64,000 nt of DNA from Guadua angustifolia (GCA_036346375.1 CM070517.1:15231161-15295160); one strand, 5' to 3'; positions 31,718 through 44,865 are shown, numbered from the stretch's first letter. Made by a program: numbers and translations. Notes: generated from the letters alone by a model not told the origin.

Positions 31718-32891
31718 TGCTTGCTTCTTATTAAATCTTAATCTATTTGGTTTTTACATGGAGCTATGGATTTGCATGTGTTGCAAAAGGGAGATAGCTC
31801 ATGTAATTTGGTTTATGTGGTTTTGCATGGAGTTAAGTTTTCATATGTTGCAAAAGGTGAGAGCTCATACATTGGTGTTTTAGCTTGTGACTTGATCATG
31901 TGTTGATCATCACAAAGGTTAAGTAAAGTTTTTGCTTTGTGTTTACAAAATGTGTTTTTACAAAATATTGATTTGTTATTTGCAAATGAGGTTTGCAAAT
32001 AAGCTAGAGGTTATGGGTTTCAATCCTAAAGCATATGTTGGCATTTGCAAATGTGTTTTGCAAAGTGTCGGGATCATGTGTTGATCCTTACATGGCTAGA
32101 GGATTGATCTTATAACTTTTCGGATTATTTGCAAATGTGTTTTGCAAAATATTGGTGTTCATTTGATTTTTGGAACATGTAATTAAAATTTGCAAATGTG
32201 TTTTGCAAAATAGTTTTGATCATGAGTTGATCATCACATGGCTCAAGATTTGATCTTATTAACTTTTGCTAGCTTGTAGTCATGTCCTTGATCAAGTCTA
32301 TGTGAGGGATTTTGAAAAATCAGATTTTAGACTTGAATGACTACATTAGAAGTTAGTTTTGGTGATATTTAAAAATATCTATGGTTGCTTAAATCTTGAA
32401 AATGGGTGGAGATTGTAGCCCTCATGATAAGCTTCGCATAGAGTCTAAGATCACCTAAATCGGAGTTTGGAGTAAAAAGTTATGGCCGTTTTAGTGCTAT
32501 GGTAGCGGTATGACCGCCCTAAGAGCAGTAGTACCACCCCTAGTCCGGTAGTACCGCACCTCAAGCGGTATGAAAATTCCAGTGAAGGGTTTTCTTCATA
32601 TTTTTTATGTCCGGTACTACTGGGTTGTGAGCGGTAGTACCGCCCCATGTGCGGTAGTACCACCCTATGTGCGGTATGACTGGGTTTTTCTGATTAACGG
32701 CTAGTTTTTTAGCCGTTGGGCTCTGAGGAGCGGTAATACCGCCCTAGGGCAGTACTACCGGCTCTCCTCGGCACTTTTCCTATTTTGCCCCCCAACGGCT
32801 AGTTTTTCTTGTGGAGGCTATAAAAGGAGCCTTGGTGGCTGGCATTTGGATGTTGTTGGGGTTTTGGAGAGTCCATTGCTCTTTGTGGTTA
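31718..32891 (+). repeat. 5' LTR, segment 2, of the gag-only copia element
   Basis: It matches about 61022-62190. TGTGT-centred palindromes are at 31771-31787, 31893-31909, 32044-32064, 32071-32087, 32128-32148 and 32189-32209. A GCGGTA/TACCGC cluster spans 32504-32770. The TATA box CTATAAAAGG is at 32818-32827. It ends at GGTTA, the target of the inner copia element. Confidence 0.93.
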
Positions 32892-34535
32892 TGAAGGATC
32901 GAGATGGCGAACAGAGGGGGGTGAATGGTCGCAAATAAATTTTCCCCAAAATACTCCAACTAAAATCGAGAAAAGATCGCATAAGAAATCGTGAAAAACC
33001 ATAAAAACCGAACGACTAGACAACTATGTGCATCCCTAACTTACATGGATATTATCCATAAAATATGTGAGGATTTTTCAATCACAATCCTGGTTGTCAA
33101 GTGTCCAAAAGAAAGAGGAATCAATTCAAATACTTCTTTTCTAAAAGAGATCAAGCCAAAACACAAAAGTCTCTTTTAGAAAAGCAAAAGCAGATATTTC
33201 CAGAATCTGTCTTTAATTTGAACAGGAGGTTGGTGGGTTTCTGCTGCTCAAAAAATTATGAGAAATTTTCTACCTATGAGAAGATGAGTCGTGAAGGTCT
33301 CCACCAAAATTCAGATCAAAAATCCATGTAGAAAAATCATCATAAATCTATGAACACAGATAGTCAGGAACTTCGACCAGAAAATTTGGGGCTCGGTTTT
33401 CACCTCATGGCACCCAAACTATGAAACCAGTGGACTCCAAAGTTTTTCTGCAGATGGATATAGGAGTCCCTCACAATCTCCAATAAGAATCACGCAAAAA
33501 GGATGTTTCTTGATTTTTCCAAAAATCAAAGACTAACTGCTGCGCGAAGAACAAGTTCTGCACAGAATTGGAACTTGAAAGAAAAGATGATCTCTATTCA
33601 ATCAAAGAGTGCAAAAGAGATGTAAAACCATAGGAACACACTCAAAACATCCAAGATCAGCATTTAGAAGGAGGAGGCAAATCCAAATTGCATGAATGTA
33701 AATTATGCAAAGTAATTATGTAAAGTAATTGCTGAATTTAAATTATGCATAAGTAAAGACATAATGTAAATCTGAAATTTAAATTCACAATAATGTAAAG
33801 AAATTTCTTTGTATTTCTGGTGGGAAGGTTTACAAAGCCTCACTTCATGTGGGCAAAGCTCAAAGGAGCAACTCAAACCTTCAAGGGAGGAGGCCACCCT
33901 CCACCCCTATTTATACAACTCTTGGGTCACCTACCACCCTTGGATGAGTCCCTCAACCCTAGGACACTCATCTAAGGGCTAGGATTAACCCACTCACACA
34001 GCCATGCAAGGGCTAACCCAAAACCCACACACATACCGGTTTTCTTGCACGGTTTTCAAAGCATACTACCTAGACCCGCTAACCTATCAACTAGACCGCA
34101 ATCCGACGGCCCTCATTGATCCACGCGCATCTAGCTAGCATCATCTCCTTTCCTTATCTTCTTGGCTTGCCGGACTCCGCCTCCGGTCATCTTCCGCGAT
34201 CTCGACCGTCTGGACCTCCGACGCTCTCGCCTAGTCCCGGTCATCCTCCGCCTCACCATGACCTAGCACCGTCGCCTGCAACCATCAAAGACAAGGAAAA
34301 CCATTCACATAGCAATGCCCACAAATATTTTTAATGATTATCCCAAAATCATTAACTAATCATAATTGCACTCATCGGTCCGGTTACTCCTGCCCCAGCC
34401 GAGTAAATCGAAAAGCACCCAACACTCAAATTGCTTCACATCAAAATCCAATTCAAATCAAACTCAATTCAAACCAAGCTCAACTCCAGTCAATTACTCA
34501 TCACAAACAAGGATAGACCTCCACATGGTCTTTCA
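32892..34535 (-). repeat. 3' LTR (left) of the inner copia element
   Basis: Partner of 42394-44047. Compared with the partner it lacks single G or C bases at many places (for example CCGGTTTT against CCGGGTTTT, CGCGCATC against CGCGGCATC). It has ATG-type words where the partner has GCG around 33705-33775. Confidence 0.95.
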
Positions 34536-36377
34536 ATCTCCCCTTGATGAGTATATTGACAAACACCAAAAAGGCATAAATTTGAGTTTGAAGGAGAAGA
34601 AGAGAGCAATTTGAATGCAAAGCTAAACTCGGTCCAGAGAGAAGGAAATAATATCATGACCAAGTTGGCTAGAAAGATTTTAGAGCAATATAAAAGAAAG
34701 AGCAAGTTTTCCACAAAAACTCTAAAATATCCAATAAAACTCACAATGAACACTCGAATATGCTTATGATCATAAAAATTTGCAATTGTCACAAAGATCA
34801 TAAGAATCAAGGTGGATTAGAATTTTTCCTTTGAAGATGCCTTTTCTACATTTTCTCCCCCTTTTGGCAATATAGGCATCAAGAAGTCATTTTTTATATA
34901 TTTTATCCCCCTTTGAATATGTATGCATGAGATGCAACCTAAGGAGCTTTGAAGATTATCCAACTGATCATAATGACAAGATATGACACCAAGCTAATCA
35001 ATTTAGAAAATAACTAAACTTGGATGTCTCCAAGAACAAATTCATTTTGCTCACAAGCTTTGTTTACAAGATTTTATTTTAGCAAGATTTGAACAAGTGC
35101 AAAACTTAGCAAAAGTTTCAAAGCTAGAAGCAAACACCACTCATAGCATCAAATGGAAAACCTAGAGTTCAACCTACTCAACACTTTGGGGAATCTGGAT
35201 GTGCATACAAGGTCCTTGAGCTCATTTTCCATATAATGTAAATTTTGCCTTAGTATTTGAAAAGACATAGCGGGGTGCAAATGTTTGACATAATTTGCAT
35301 TCTTTACCCACATATGTTTTTTGTTTATTTGCATTTTTCAAGAGTAATTGACTCATGCCATCTTGACCATCTCAAGAAGAACTCTTAAGAGGATGGTCTT
35401 GGTCATACACGATGCATTCCAAGTTCATCCCAAGTGCAATGGGAGGCAGTCTCGTGAATGCAAAGTGTTGAGATCAATTTTGCACAAAAAGAGTCAATTT
35501 TTGTTTTCATTTTAGCACATATGAGCAATTTGAAGGACTCAAGTATGGATCAAGCTAGTTTCACCCAAGTTGCTATAGGGACTCTAGAGAACTCCAAAAT
35601 TTCACAAATCATGGTAAATACCTCTAGAGACGAAACTTAGCAAGAAAAAGCAACATGTTTTATCAAGTTTTTCAGTTAAAACTTTCAATTTTCAAATTTT
35701 AACAAGCTTAGCATGATGGATGAACTTGGACAACTCGAAGTTAGTGATTTTCTTCAAAAGATGTAGCAAGGTGCATTACATGAAGATTGAGTCAATTGCA
35801 TAATAGACAAAGCTCATAAAATGAAAAATCAAGTCTATATGCAATGCATGAGATGATTCTTAAACTCCCCTCAACATGTGATTCCATTTTAAGCACAAAT
35901 CTGGTTCAAATTGAGTTATTAGCAAGATTAAGCTCAAGAAAGGTCGAAAAGAACTCAATTAAAGCCGAAACACAGAATGGAGGGAAGAAGTCAAGAAACT
36001 ACAAACTGGGTGACTATAGAGTATAGAAAAGATAGCGAGAGAACACTAGGCTCAAACTCGCTCTCATCTTCCCCAATGATCGACAAAGGAAAGCTAGCTC
36101 TCAAACTCCAAATTTCAGAGCAAACATGAGACCTGTCTACCAGGCGCCCAACACTGCTAGACCTACAAGGCTGTGAGTGAGCTCAACCGAGAAGAAGAAG
36201 AGAATAGCATCCTAAAGCATAAGATGAGAGGTCCATGCCGAGGCATGCCAAAGTCTAGGTGAAGTGAACTCGAGAACTCTAGAAAATAAAACCCATAGCA
36301 CCCGTAACAAGACAAAAGAAGGAAAAACTAGAAGAAAATATATACATATAATACATAAAGTACAAACTAGCTCCCCC
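34536..36377 (-). other. PPT and long 3' non-coding zone of the inner copia element
   Basis: On the minus strand CAAGGGGAGAT directly precedes the LTR start TGAAAGACC. A second purine tract, CCAAAAGGGGGAGAAAATG, lies at 34845-34866, and another GGGGGATAAAAT near 34905-34915. Repeated purine tracts downstream of pol are typical of SIRE-type elements. No env-like frame is recognised between 34920 and 36377. Confidence 0.75.
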
Positions 36378-38272
36378 TCACAATAAGCCGTAAGGACACA
36401 CGACTCCAAGCTCACTCCTCGGGGCAACAAACCTAGAGCTATCCAAAGGCTTGGTAAAGATATCGCCAACCGGTGGTCACTCTCCTGGCTGAAGCACTAT
36501 GTCTCCTTTCTCCACATGGTCTCTAAGGAAGTGATATCTAATATCAATGTGCTTGGTCCGGAGTCTTTGCTGGGTTCTTGGCAATGCAAATAGCGAAGTG
36601 TTATCACGAAAAAGTGGAACACTCTCTATCTCTAACCCAAAGTCCCGCAAGGTCGATCTCATCGAGCACACAGCTCTGAAAGAATCGGCTGCGACAACAT
36701 ACTCGGCCTCGGTGGATCAGTATGCGACTCGGACCGCTTCTTAGACGACCAAGAAACAAGAGAAGTGCCAATGAATTGGCAAGTGCGAAGTGCTCTTCCT
36801 ATCTATCCTCTGACCGCAAAGTCAGCATCGGAAAAGGCTCGAGGATAGACAAGAGGAAGAAGAGTACCGATACCATAATCAATGGTAGCTCGAAGGTACC
36901 TAAAGATGCGCTTCACCGCCGGCGATGAGAGACGCGAGGAGAAGCTCGAAATCGGCGCACATATACACAAAGAAAGTGTATATCCGGCCATGAGCGAGAA
37001 GATACAAGAGGGAGCCAATCATGCTCGGAACTCCTTTTGATCAAGAGGCTCACCATCCTCATCGGGCTCGAGGACAGCGATGGTGGCCATAGGAGTCATC
37101 ACGGGCTTTCCATCGGACATATCAAACCGTCTCGAGAAGGTCCCGAGTGTACTTACCTTGGTGCGGAAAGTACCCTCCCGAGTCCGCTTGATTTGGAAGC
37201 CAAGAAAGTAGCTCAACTCACCCATCATACTCATCTCAAATTCGTGCTCATCACCTCGGAAAAATGAGACACAAGAGACCGAGATGAACCACCAAAGATA
37301 ATATCGTCCACATAAATCGGGCGAGAAGAAAATGAGAATCCTAGTGTCGATGAATAGAGTTTTGTCTACTATACCCATTTTGAAACCATGATGAGAAGAT
37401 AGGACTTAAGCCTCTCATACCAAGCTCTAGGGGCTGCTTAAGTCCATACAAGGCTTTGGAAAGCTTGTAGACATGGTTCGGGTATTTGGGGTTCTCAAAT
37501 CCGGAGGTTGCTTGACATACACCTCTTCCTCAATGAAGCCATTGAGAAATGCACTCTTGACATCCATTTGATAGAGCTTGAAGCCCCGGGATGCGAGAAA
37601 ATGCAAGCGAGATTCTAATAGCCTCTAGTCTAGCTCTGAGGGCAAAGGTCTCCTCAAAGTTAAGACCCTCAACTTGAGTGAAGCCACTGTGCAACTAGCC
37701 TAGCCTTGTTAAGTAACGACAACCCCATCCTCACTCTGCTTGTTTTTGAACACCCACTTGGTCCCAATGACATTATGACCAGATGGGGGCTCTACAAGCT
37801 GCCAAACTTTGTTCCTCTCAAAGTTTTCCAGTTCCTCATGCATAGCATTAATCCATGATTCATCGGATAATGCATGAGTAACATCCTTTGGCTCAAAAGA
37901 GGCAACAAAGGCAGAGTGAAGACAGAAAGAAGATAAGCCTGATTTTGAGCGTGTCACCCGCTCAAACAGATCACCAATGATCTGCTCAGGTGGATGAGAA
38001 CGTTGAATGTGGCGAGGAGGACCAGAAGCAGAAGTGGCCTCTACCTCTTGAGGAGAAGAGGTAGGAACAGAGCCACTCACTGAAGGAGAGTCTGAAGGCA
38101 AAGGCTGATCTTCCTGAGGTGCAGAAATGGAAACAGGAGGCACCTCAGGTGAAGAGGAGACTGGATCAGGTGGAACACCATCATCTCCATCATCCTCATC
38201 CTCTACAAAGATGGTCTCGGAGGGATAAGAAGAGCTCGAAATATCGTGTCTAGCACAGGCTAGCCTCATCAA
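36378..38272 (-). pseudogene. Reverse transcriptase and RNase H of the inner copia element
   Basis: In order on the minus strand: WINAMHEELENFERNKVWQL and VIGTKWVFKNK (38270-37709), LYQMDVKSAFLNGFIEEEVY (about 37590-37530, catalytic Asp), PIYVDDIIFGG (37290-37320, catalytic YVDD), MMGELSYFLGFQIKRT, AVKRIFRYLRATIDYGI, and RNase H LEIESVPLFRDNTS and RTKHIDIRYHFLRDHVEKGD. The tail ends at about 36378. Frames change repeatedly (near 37700, 37385, 37270, 37018, 36700 and 36480). A proline/serine-rich linker (SVSGSVPTSSPQEVEATS) precedes RT. Catalytic motifs persist despite the breaks. Confidence 0.93.
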
Positions 38273-38299
38273 AGGTCACGTCCACGGTCTCTATGATCC

Positions 38300-39500
38300 T
38301 ATTCGCATCACAACTCCGGACCCTATAGCTACGAGAAGAAGTCGAGTAACCCGAAAAAATACCATCGAAGAACGAGACTCAAACTTATCTAGGTTACAGG
38401 ACTTCAAGATGAAACACTTGCAACCAAAAACGCGAAAATGAGAAACACGGGCTTTCGCCCATACCTCAACTCATAAGAAGTGCGATGCAAATGTGCTCTC
38501 AAGAAAACGCGATTGGAAACATGACAAGCGGAGCTATAGCCTCATTTCAAAACTTCTTAGGAGTCTTGTACTCATCTAGCATCGTCCCGCCATCTCAACT
38601 AAGGTCCTATTCTTCCTTTCCACTACGCCATTTTGTTGAGGGGCGTATGGAGAGGAGAACCGATGCTCTAACCTGCACTCCACAGAAACTCTCAAAGTAG
38701 GAGTTCTTGAACTCAGTGCCATTATCACTGCAGATAGCTCGTAATGCACCGGGAGCTCAATAGACAACCTACTAACAAATCCTGAAGTGAGAAAAAGTCT
38801 CATCCTTGAGGCCATGAAAAATACCCAAGAATATCTCGAAAAATCATCAACAATGACAAGGACATACCACTTCCTCTCCTGCTTGATGCACTCTAGCCGA
38901 CCAACAAAGTCCATGTGTAAAAGCTGTCTGGTGCATCACCATCACTACGGTGGATGGAGGATGAGAAGCGATAACCATCTTGCCATGTCGGCAGGAGAGC
39001 AAACTAAGTCTTTGACCATCTTGAGTTTGGGCAAACCACGAATAAGATCACGGTTTGCTAACTCTGGTCAAATGATCAAAACCAATGTGACCAAGTCTCC
39101 TATGCCAGAAGGAGAGATCACGGGACTCAGAAGCAATCAAACACCGAAGAGAGTCTCCAGAAGAAACAGAAAAATCAGCACGAAAGACTCTCCCAAATCT
39201 AGAAATCCTGCAAACTAATCCTCCTGATGAATCGAGGATTCTACAAGCATTGCTCTTAAAGCTTACCTCGAAAGAGTCATCGATAAGCTGAGAAACAGAA
39301 AGTAAATTATATTGCAGCTTACTCACTAAAGCAACGTCCTTAAGAATAAAATTTTCATTAATGCAGACGGTACCTTTAGCAATGACTCTACCTGAAGAAG
39401 CATCCCCAAAAGTGATCAACTCATCACCGGGGGCTCGGACTAGGGAAGAGAACCAACGAGAATCTCCGGTCATATGGCGAGAACAACCGGAATCAACAAT
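38300..39500 (-). pseudogene. Protease and integrase of the inner copia element
   Basis: The protease active site lies in DVWIVDSGCSRHMTGD (DSG at about 39486-39494). The GAG-pre-integrase zinc region (LSFWHRRLGHIGFDHLTRV) is followed by KWYVLVIVDDFSRYSWVFFM and PYAPQQNGVVERKNRTLVEMA (catalytic Glu). The central SDNGTEF-type Asp is out of frame at about 38720. The protein would cut the polyprotein and integrate the cDNA. Frameshifts near 39047, 38915 and 38720 disable it. Confidence 0.9.
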
Positions 39501-39939
39501 CCAAACATCTCCTTCCCCATCCGATTTAACTGATCAAGTCGAAGAAGAAGACTCGATCTTGGGATAAAGTGAAGACTTGGGAACCCAATCTTGAATTATC
39601 TGACGCCTCAAAGTACCGGTCACAAAAGAAGAAGATGGACTCTAGTGTCTCTCGACGCTCAACTCTAACAAGATCGGAAGAAGCGGTATGTAGTGGAAGA
39701 TCTAGGAATCATCCTTTGGTTTGGCTCTTGTGGTGCAAAGGCGGACCATCCCAACGAGGTGCCTAAGTCTCCTACCCGAAACATCTCACGCCACGATATC
39801 TACCTCGATGGGAAAAATGAGGAATATCAAGAGGACGGCGGAAAAGATCCCGACCACGAGCAACTCCGAACTAAAACTCGATGAACAAAGATGAAAACCG
39901 AGTCTGGATCTTGCCCAAAAAGCAAGCGACTCTCTAACT

Positions 39940-42340
39940 CGTCTAGAAGCGGTCGTGCCTTAGGAGCACTCGAGTCAGGGATGACCACGAATACCCTAAG
40001 TGCAGCAACACGCTCACGCTGGTGATCTTGGCGCGTCTAAAGCAGAAATCTACTAGGTGACCATCCTTCTTCTGGAAGGTGCATGTGTACTTTGCCTTGT
40101 TAGAGGCGTATAACAGAGAAGCATCATTCAGTCGAAGTCCCATGGACCACACCAAAGAGACCTAAACACAGTGGTGCTCACCGTGGGAGCAACCACAATC
40201 TCACCACTCTTGGAAGCACGTGCAAGCTGAAGGTGGATGCGCCTGTCGTGCTCCAAGTAATCAAATCCTAGACCTTGATTGAATCTGCTAACCTTGGACC
40301 GGTCTAGAATGAGATTGAGCTTCTTCTTGCCTCCAACAAATTTCTCAAGAGTGCTCATGAGATACTCACACTCCCGGAAGAGAGGCACAAGAAGAGCAAG
40401 GGATGGAGTAGAAGAAGAGCCGAAGAAGAGGATTGAACAACGCGTGCATATTGTTCCCTATACACTACCTGCCTCAAATTTGAGAGACTCACAGAAGCAC
40501 AAGAAGCATTTCTAATTCTACCAACTTTGGGCCTTTATCTTCTTCCTAAGCTCTGTGTTGACTTTATCCACGTCATCCTTAACCCCAATACACGAAAGCA
40601 ATCATTATCGGACGTAACTAGTAAGTCCTTAGCAAGTTCTTTGCACTTGGCATTCAAAGCTTCATTATCGGCGTAACTAGTAAGTCCTTAGCAAGTTCTT
40701 GCACTTGGCATTCAAAGCTTCATTATCAATTTTAGTTGCTTCTGCCCTCACATGAGCCGATGGGTCCTTAGAAGCATGCAATTCAAGTTCATCATTTCTA
40801 GCGAAAGCTTCCTAAGGTGACAACCCATGGCATCAATTTCAGCAAGTAGCTTAGGGCAATTTTCACAAGATGCGATTATGTGATTATGAAGAAAACTAGC
40901 ATCAATAGGAATAGGATCAATAGAACATGTGCTAGCATCCTTCGACCTAAGAGCCTCAAGATCGAAACCACACTATCATGCAGGTCCTTAGGTTCTCAAG
41001 CTCCACAAGCAAAGCATCACACAAGGAACAATCATCGATGACTCGGGAGGAGAAGATCTAAGAGAAGCTAACTCCCGAGTCAAGGTATCTACTTCCTTCT
41101 CAAGCTCCATAACCCTAGCTCTAGCTTTAGCATGAAATTTTCCTAATTTGCAAAAAGCTTCATTGAGTGGTCATAGGAAGGTACCTCGTCCGAGTCATTT
41201 GTAGAGCTCGAAGTCGCCGACGTCGTTGGTGTTTGCCATGAAGCACATCTTGGAGAAGTCGTCGCCGCCTTTCTTCTCTTGCGGATCATCCTCGCCGTGC
41301 CGCTCCATGTCTCCGTGTCGGAGAGGCTGATGTCGTCGAGGCGGCGAGGACGCTGATGGAAGAGCTTCTTGTTCTTCGAGAAGTTGCGGTACTTCTTCTC
41401 GTCTTGTTGCTCATGAACCGGAGGCTTCTTGTTGCGGTTCTTGTCGGTGTAGTCGTTCTTGCGGAACCGCCGAGTCGTTCTTGCCCTTCTCCGCTTTGGG
41501 GCAGTTAAACTCGAATGTGGTTGGGGCCGCCACATTGAAGCGGTGATCCCACCACCTCTCTTCCTCTCTCTCACCCTCTTGTAGGCATGAGAAAACTTGC
41601 GAGCTAAAAGAGCAAGCTCGGTTCTGAAACTTGTCCAGCTTGGTCATCGCTAGTTCGCAAAGTGCGAGAGGAAAAACCAAGAGAAGAATCAAAAGAAGGT
41701 CCAATGGGATCGGTGACCAAGGCCATCGATCGTGATTTCGTCTTCACGAGAGACGACGTCGATCTCATGAGTCTTGAGTCGGGAATAGAGCCCGTCAAGA
41801 GTCAAGGTCGACAAGTCGGTAGTATCCTTGATGGTGGTCACTTTCATTTCCCAAACACGAAGATCGAGTGCGATCAAGAAATGACGAGCATTATCCGAGT
41901 CGGGGTATGTGCAACCAAGCTGCCGAAGATCGCTCAAAATTTTAGTAAATCGACCAAAACACTCGTCAAGACTCTCACCGGCGTGTTGTTCAAACTTGTT
42001 GTACTCACGCTTGTGTTGATCTGCCAAGACGGTCTTGATTTGGGTAGTGCCCTCATGGTATGCATCGAGGTCACCCAAATCTCATGAGCGGATCGCGGTG
42101 AGAGATCCGATCATACTCACTGCGGTGAGTCCTGTATGAGAATGTTCCTCGCCTTAGCATTTGCCTCAACGTCGACCATATTGCCGTAGTGGCGTTATCA
42201 TCGGCGAGAACCTCATATGGGAGCTTCACCTTCTGCCATATCAGAAGCCTGGCGATGATGTATGACTCCATCCGGATTTCCAAAAGGAAAATCGACACCA
42301 CAAAAATGGGAGGCTTAGTAGAATACTTGTGCATCGCCAT
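39940..42340 (-). pseudogene. Gag of the inner copia element
   Basis: It starts at 42340 (MAMHKYSTKPPIF). Further along are KTVLADQHKREYNKFEQHAGESLDE-type sequence (42070-41900), DNARHFLIALDLRVWEMKV and LDGLYSRLKTHEIDV, the UBN2-type copia gag. A coiled-coil remnant with LEKFVGGKKKLN is at about 40330. The zinc knuckle at about 40060-40090 reads CTFQKKDGHLVDFC, so the second Cys of CX2CX4HX4C is replaced by Gln. A 60-bp tandem duplication sits at 40603-40720. Most of 40500-41650 is out of frame. Confidence 0.82.
40603..40720. repeat. 60-bp tandem duplication in copia gag
   Basis: CATTATCGG(A)CGTAACTAGTAAG...CAAAGCTT occurs twice head to tail (40603-40662 and 40663-40720). The copies differ only by one-base indels. 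A third partial CATTATC follows at 40721. Confidence 0.9.
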
Positions 42341-42380
42341 GGCTCTTGAGACCGGTCAAGATCTATGGAAGAGCAAAACC

Positions 42381-42393
42381 GCTCGATACCAAT
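42381..42393 (-). other. Primer binding site of the inner copia element
   Basis: The minus strand reads TTGGTATCGAGCG directly after the right (5') LTR. It is an initiator-tRNA-Met-type PBS. Confidence 0.78.
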
Positions 42394-44047
42394 TGAAGGA
42401 TCGAGATGGCGAACAGAGGGGGGTGAATGGTCACAAATAAATTTTCCCCAAAATACTCCAACTAAAACCGAGAAAAGATCGCATAAGGAAATCGTGAAAA
42501 ACCATAAAAACCGAACGACTAGACAACTATGTGCATCCCTAACTTACATGGATATTATCCATAAAATATGTGAGGGATTTTTCAATCACAATCCTGGTTG
42601 TCAAGTGTCCAAAAGAAAGAGGAATCAATTCAAATACTTCTTTTCTAAAAGAGATCTAGCCAAAACACAAAAGTCTCTTTTAGAAAAGCAAAAGCAGATA
42701 TTTCCAGAATCTGTCTTTAATTTGAACAGGAGGTTGGTGGGTTTCTGCTACTCACAAAATTATGAGAAATTTTCTACCTATGAGAAGATGAGTTGTGAAG
42801 CTCTCCACCAAAATTCAGATCAAAAATCCATGTAGAAAAATCATCATAAATCTATGAACACAGATAGTCAAGAACTTCGACCAGAAAATTTGGGGCTCGG
42901 TTTTCACCTCATGGCACCCAAACTATGAAACCAGTGGACTCCAAAGTTTTTCTGCAGATGGATATAGGAGTCCCGCACAATCTCCAATAAGAATCACGCA
43001 AAAAGGATGTTTCTTGATTTTTCCAAAATCAAAGACTAACTGCTGCGCGAAGAACAAGTTCTGGACAGAATTGGAACTTGAAAGAAAAGATGATCTCTAT
43101 TCAATCAAAGAGTGCAAAAGAGATGTAAAACCATAGGAACACACTCAAAACATCCAAGATCAGCATTTAGAAGGAGGAGGCAAATCCAAATTGCATGAAT
43201 GTAAATTGCGAAAGTAATTGCGTAAAGTAAATGCTGAATTTAAATTGCGTAAAGTAAAGACATAATGTAAATGCGAAATTTAAATTCACAATAATGTAAA
43301 GAAATTTCTTTGTATTTCTGGTGGGAAGGTTTACAAAGCCTCACTTCATGTGGGCAAAGCTCAAAGGAGCAACTCAAACCTTCAAGGGGAGGAGGCCACC
43401 CCTCCACCCCTATTTATACAACTCTTGGGTCACCTACCACCCTTGGATGAGTCCCTCAACCCTAGGACACTCATCTAAGGGCTAGGATTAACCCACTCAC
43501 ACAGCCATGCAAGGGCTAACCCAAAACCCACACACATACCGGGTTTTCTTGCACGGTTTTCAAAGCATACTACCTAGACCCGCTAACCTATCAACTAGAC
43601 CGCAATCCGACGGTCCTCATTGATCCACGCGGCATCTAGCTAGCATCATCTCCTTTCCTTATCTTCTTGGCTTGCCCGGACTCCGTCTCCGGTCATCTTT
43701 CGGCGATCTCCTGACCGTCTGGACCTCCGACGCTCCTCGCCTAGTCCCGGTCATCCTCTGCCTCACCATGACCTAGCACCGTCGCCCTGCAACCATCAAA
43801 GACAAGGAAAACCTTTCACATAGCAATGCCCACAAATATTTTCAATGATTATCCCAAAATCATTAACTAATCATAATTGCACTCAGCGGTCCGGTTACTC
43901 ACTTCCCCAGGCAGTAGCATCGAAAAGCACCCAACACTCAAATTGCTTCACATCAAAATCCAATTCAAATCAAACTCAATTCAAACCAAGCTCAACTCCA
44001 GTCAATTACTCATCACAAACAAGGATAGACCTCCACATGGTCTTTCA
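42394..44047 (-). repeat. 5' LTR (right) of the inner copia element
   Basis: 1654 bp, TGAAGGATCGAG...TGGTCTTTCA on the plus strand, directly repeated at 32892-34535. The right flank GGTTA matches the left flank. Confidence 0.95.
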
Positions 44048-44052
44048 GGTTA

Positions 44053-44809
44053 AGTTGTGCATTTGTTTCACTCTCCAATTTGATTCTTGAGCTAAGAGTG
44101 AGCTCTAATTGCATGTGTTGCAATTAGAAGTGGATTGAGAGCCTCTTGTGCATGTGTTGCACTTGAGGGAATCCTTGTGCATGTGTTGCACTCGGTGACC
44201 ACTGGAGTGCTTGTATTGCACTAGGTGAAGTTCAAGTGGGAAGGCTTGGCTTGTTACTCTTGGTGTTTGCCGACACCTAGACGACGTGGAGGCATCATGT
44301 GCGGTGAGCTTCTCGACGGAGGTTGTGAGAAGCCCCGACAAGTTGTGAAGGATGGTGCTCACCTACTCAGAGTGAGAAAGAGCAACCACTAGTGGATTTG
44401 AGGCGGCGCTCAATTCGTGGAGCCGGTCCAATTCGTTTGGGCCCTCAACATGGATTAGGGGAGACCGGCAAGTCTCCAAACACCACCGTAAAAAGTATCT
44501 TGTCTCTTGTCTTATTTATATTCAAGCATTTACTTTATTACTATACTTTTGATTGCTTGATTATGTTAGAATTGCTTAGTTTTGCTTACTTGTTCAACCT
44601 AGCAATTCTAGTGTAGAGACCTAATTTAGTTAGTGCACTAGTGAGCCTAGTTGATTTAGGCCTTAATTGTCAAAACCTAGTTTATTGCTTCCGTATTATT
44701 AATTGTCTAGGTTTGGACAGAGGGGTTGATTAGAGCGTGTTATTTTAGAAAGCGATTATTTTGGTAAACGCCTTTTCACCTCCCCTCTAGGCACAACCTC
44801 AATCTTACA
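44053..44809 (+). repeat. 5' LTR, segment 3, of the gag-only copia element
   Basis: It matches 62192-62948. Palindromes with a TGTGT centre are at 44104-44128 (10-bp arms), 44148-44162 and 44177-44191. It ends AATCTTACA before the PBS. Confidence 0.93.
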
Positions 44810-44811
44810 AG

Positions 44812-44825
44812 TGGTATCAGAGTTT
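44812..44825 (+). other. Primer binding site of the gag-only copia element
   Basis: TGGTATCAGAGTTT, two bases after the LTR end. It is the standard initiator-tRNA-Met PBS of copia elements. Confidence 0.9.
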
Positions 44826-44865
44826 GGTCTCTCATTTATTAGGCTTTACCGCATAGAGAGTAAGG

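Larger units (their letters stand above)
32892..44047 (-). mobile_element. SIRE/Maximus-type Ty1-copia element (degenerate)
   Basis: Flanked by GGTTA (32887-32891 and 44048-44052). LTRs of about 1.65 kb (32892-34535 and 42394-44047) run TGAAGGATCGAG...GGTCTTTCA on the plus strand. The element reads on the minus strand: PBS at 42381-42393, gag, protease, integrase, RT, RNase H (end about 36378), a long 3' non-coding zone, then the PPT at 34536. Integrase before RT makes it Ty1-copia. RNase H wording, the long 3' zone and extra AAAGGGGGAGA tracts fit SIRE/Maximus. All genes are broken by many small indels. Confidence 0.93.

Noticed and set aside
34366..34614. Frames running across the copia LTR-PPT boundary
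   Set aside because: They cross the LTR end and have no similarity to an env-like gene.
40567..40725. Possible CRISPR-like repeats
   Set aside because: Only two adjacent 60-bp copies without spacers; a simple tandem duplication in copia gag in a plant genome.
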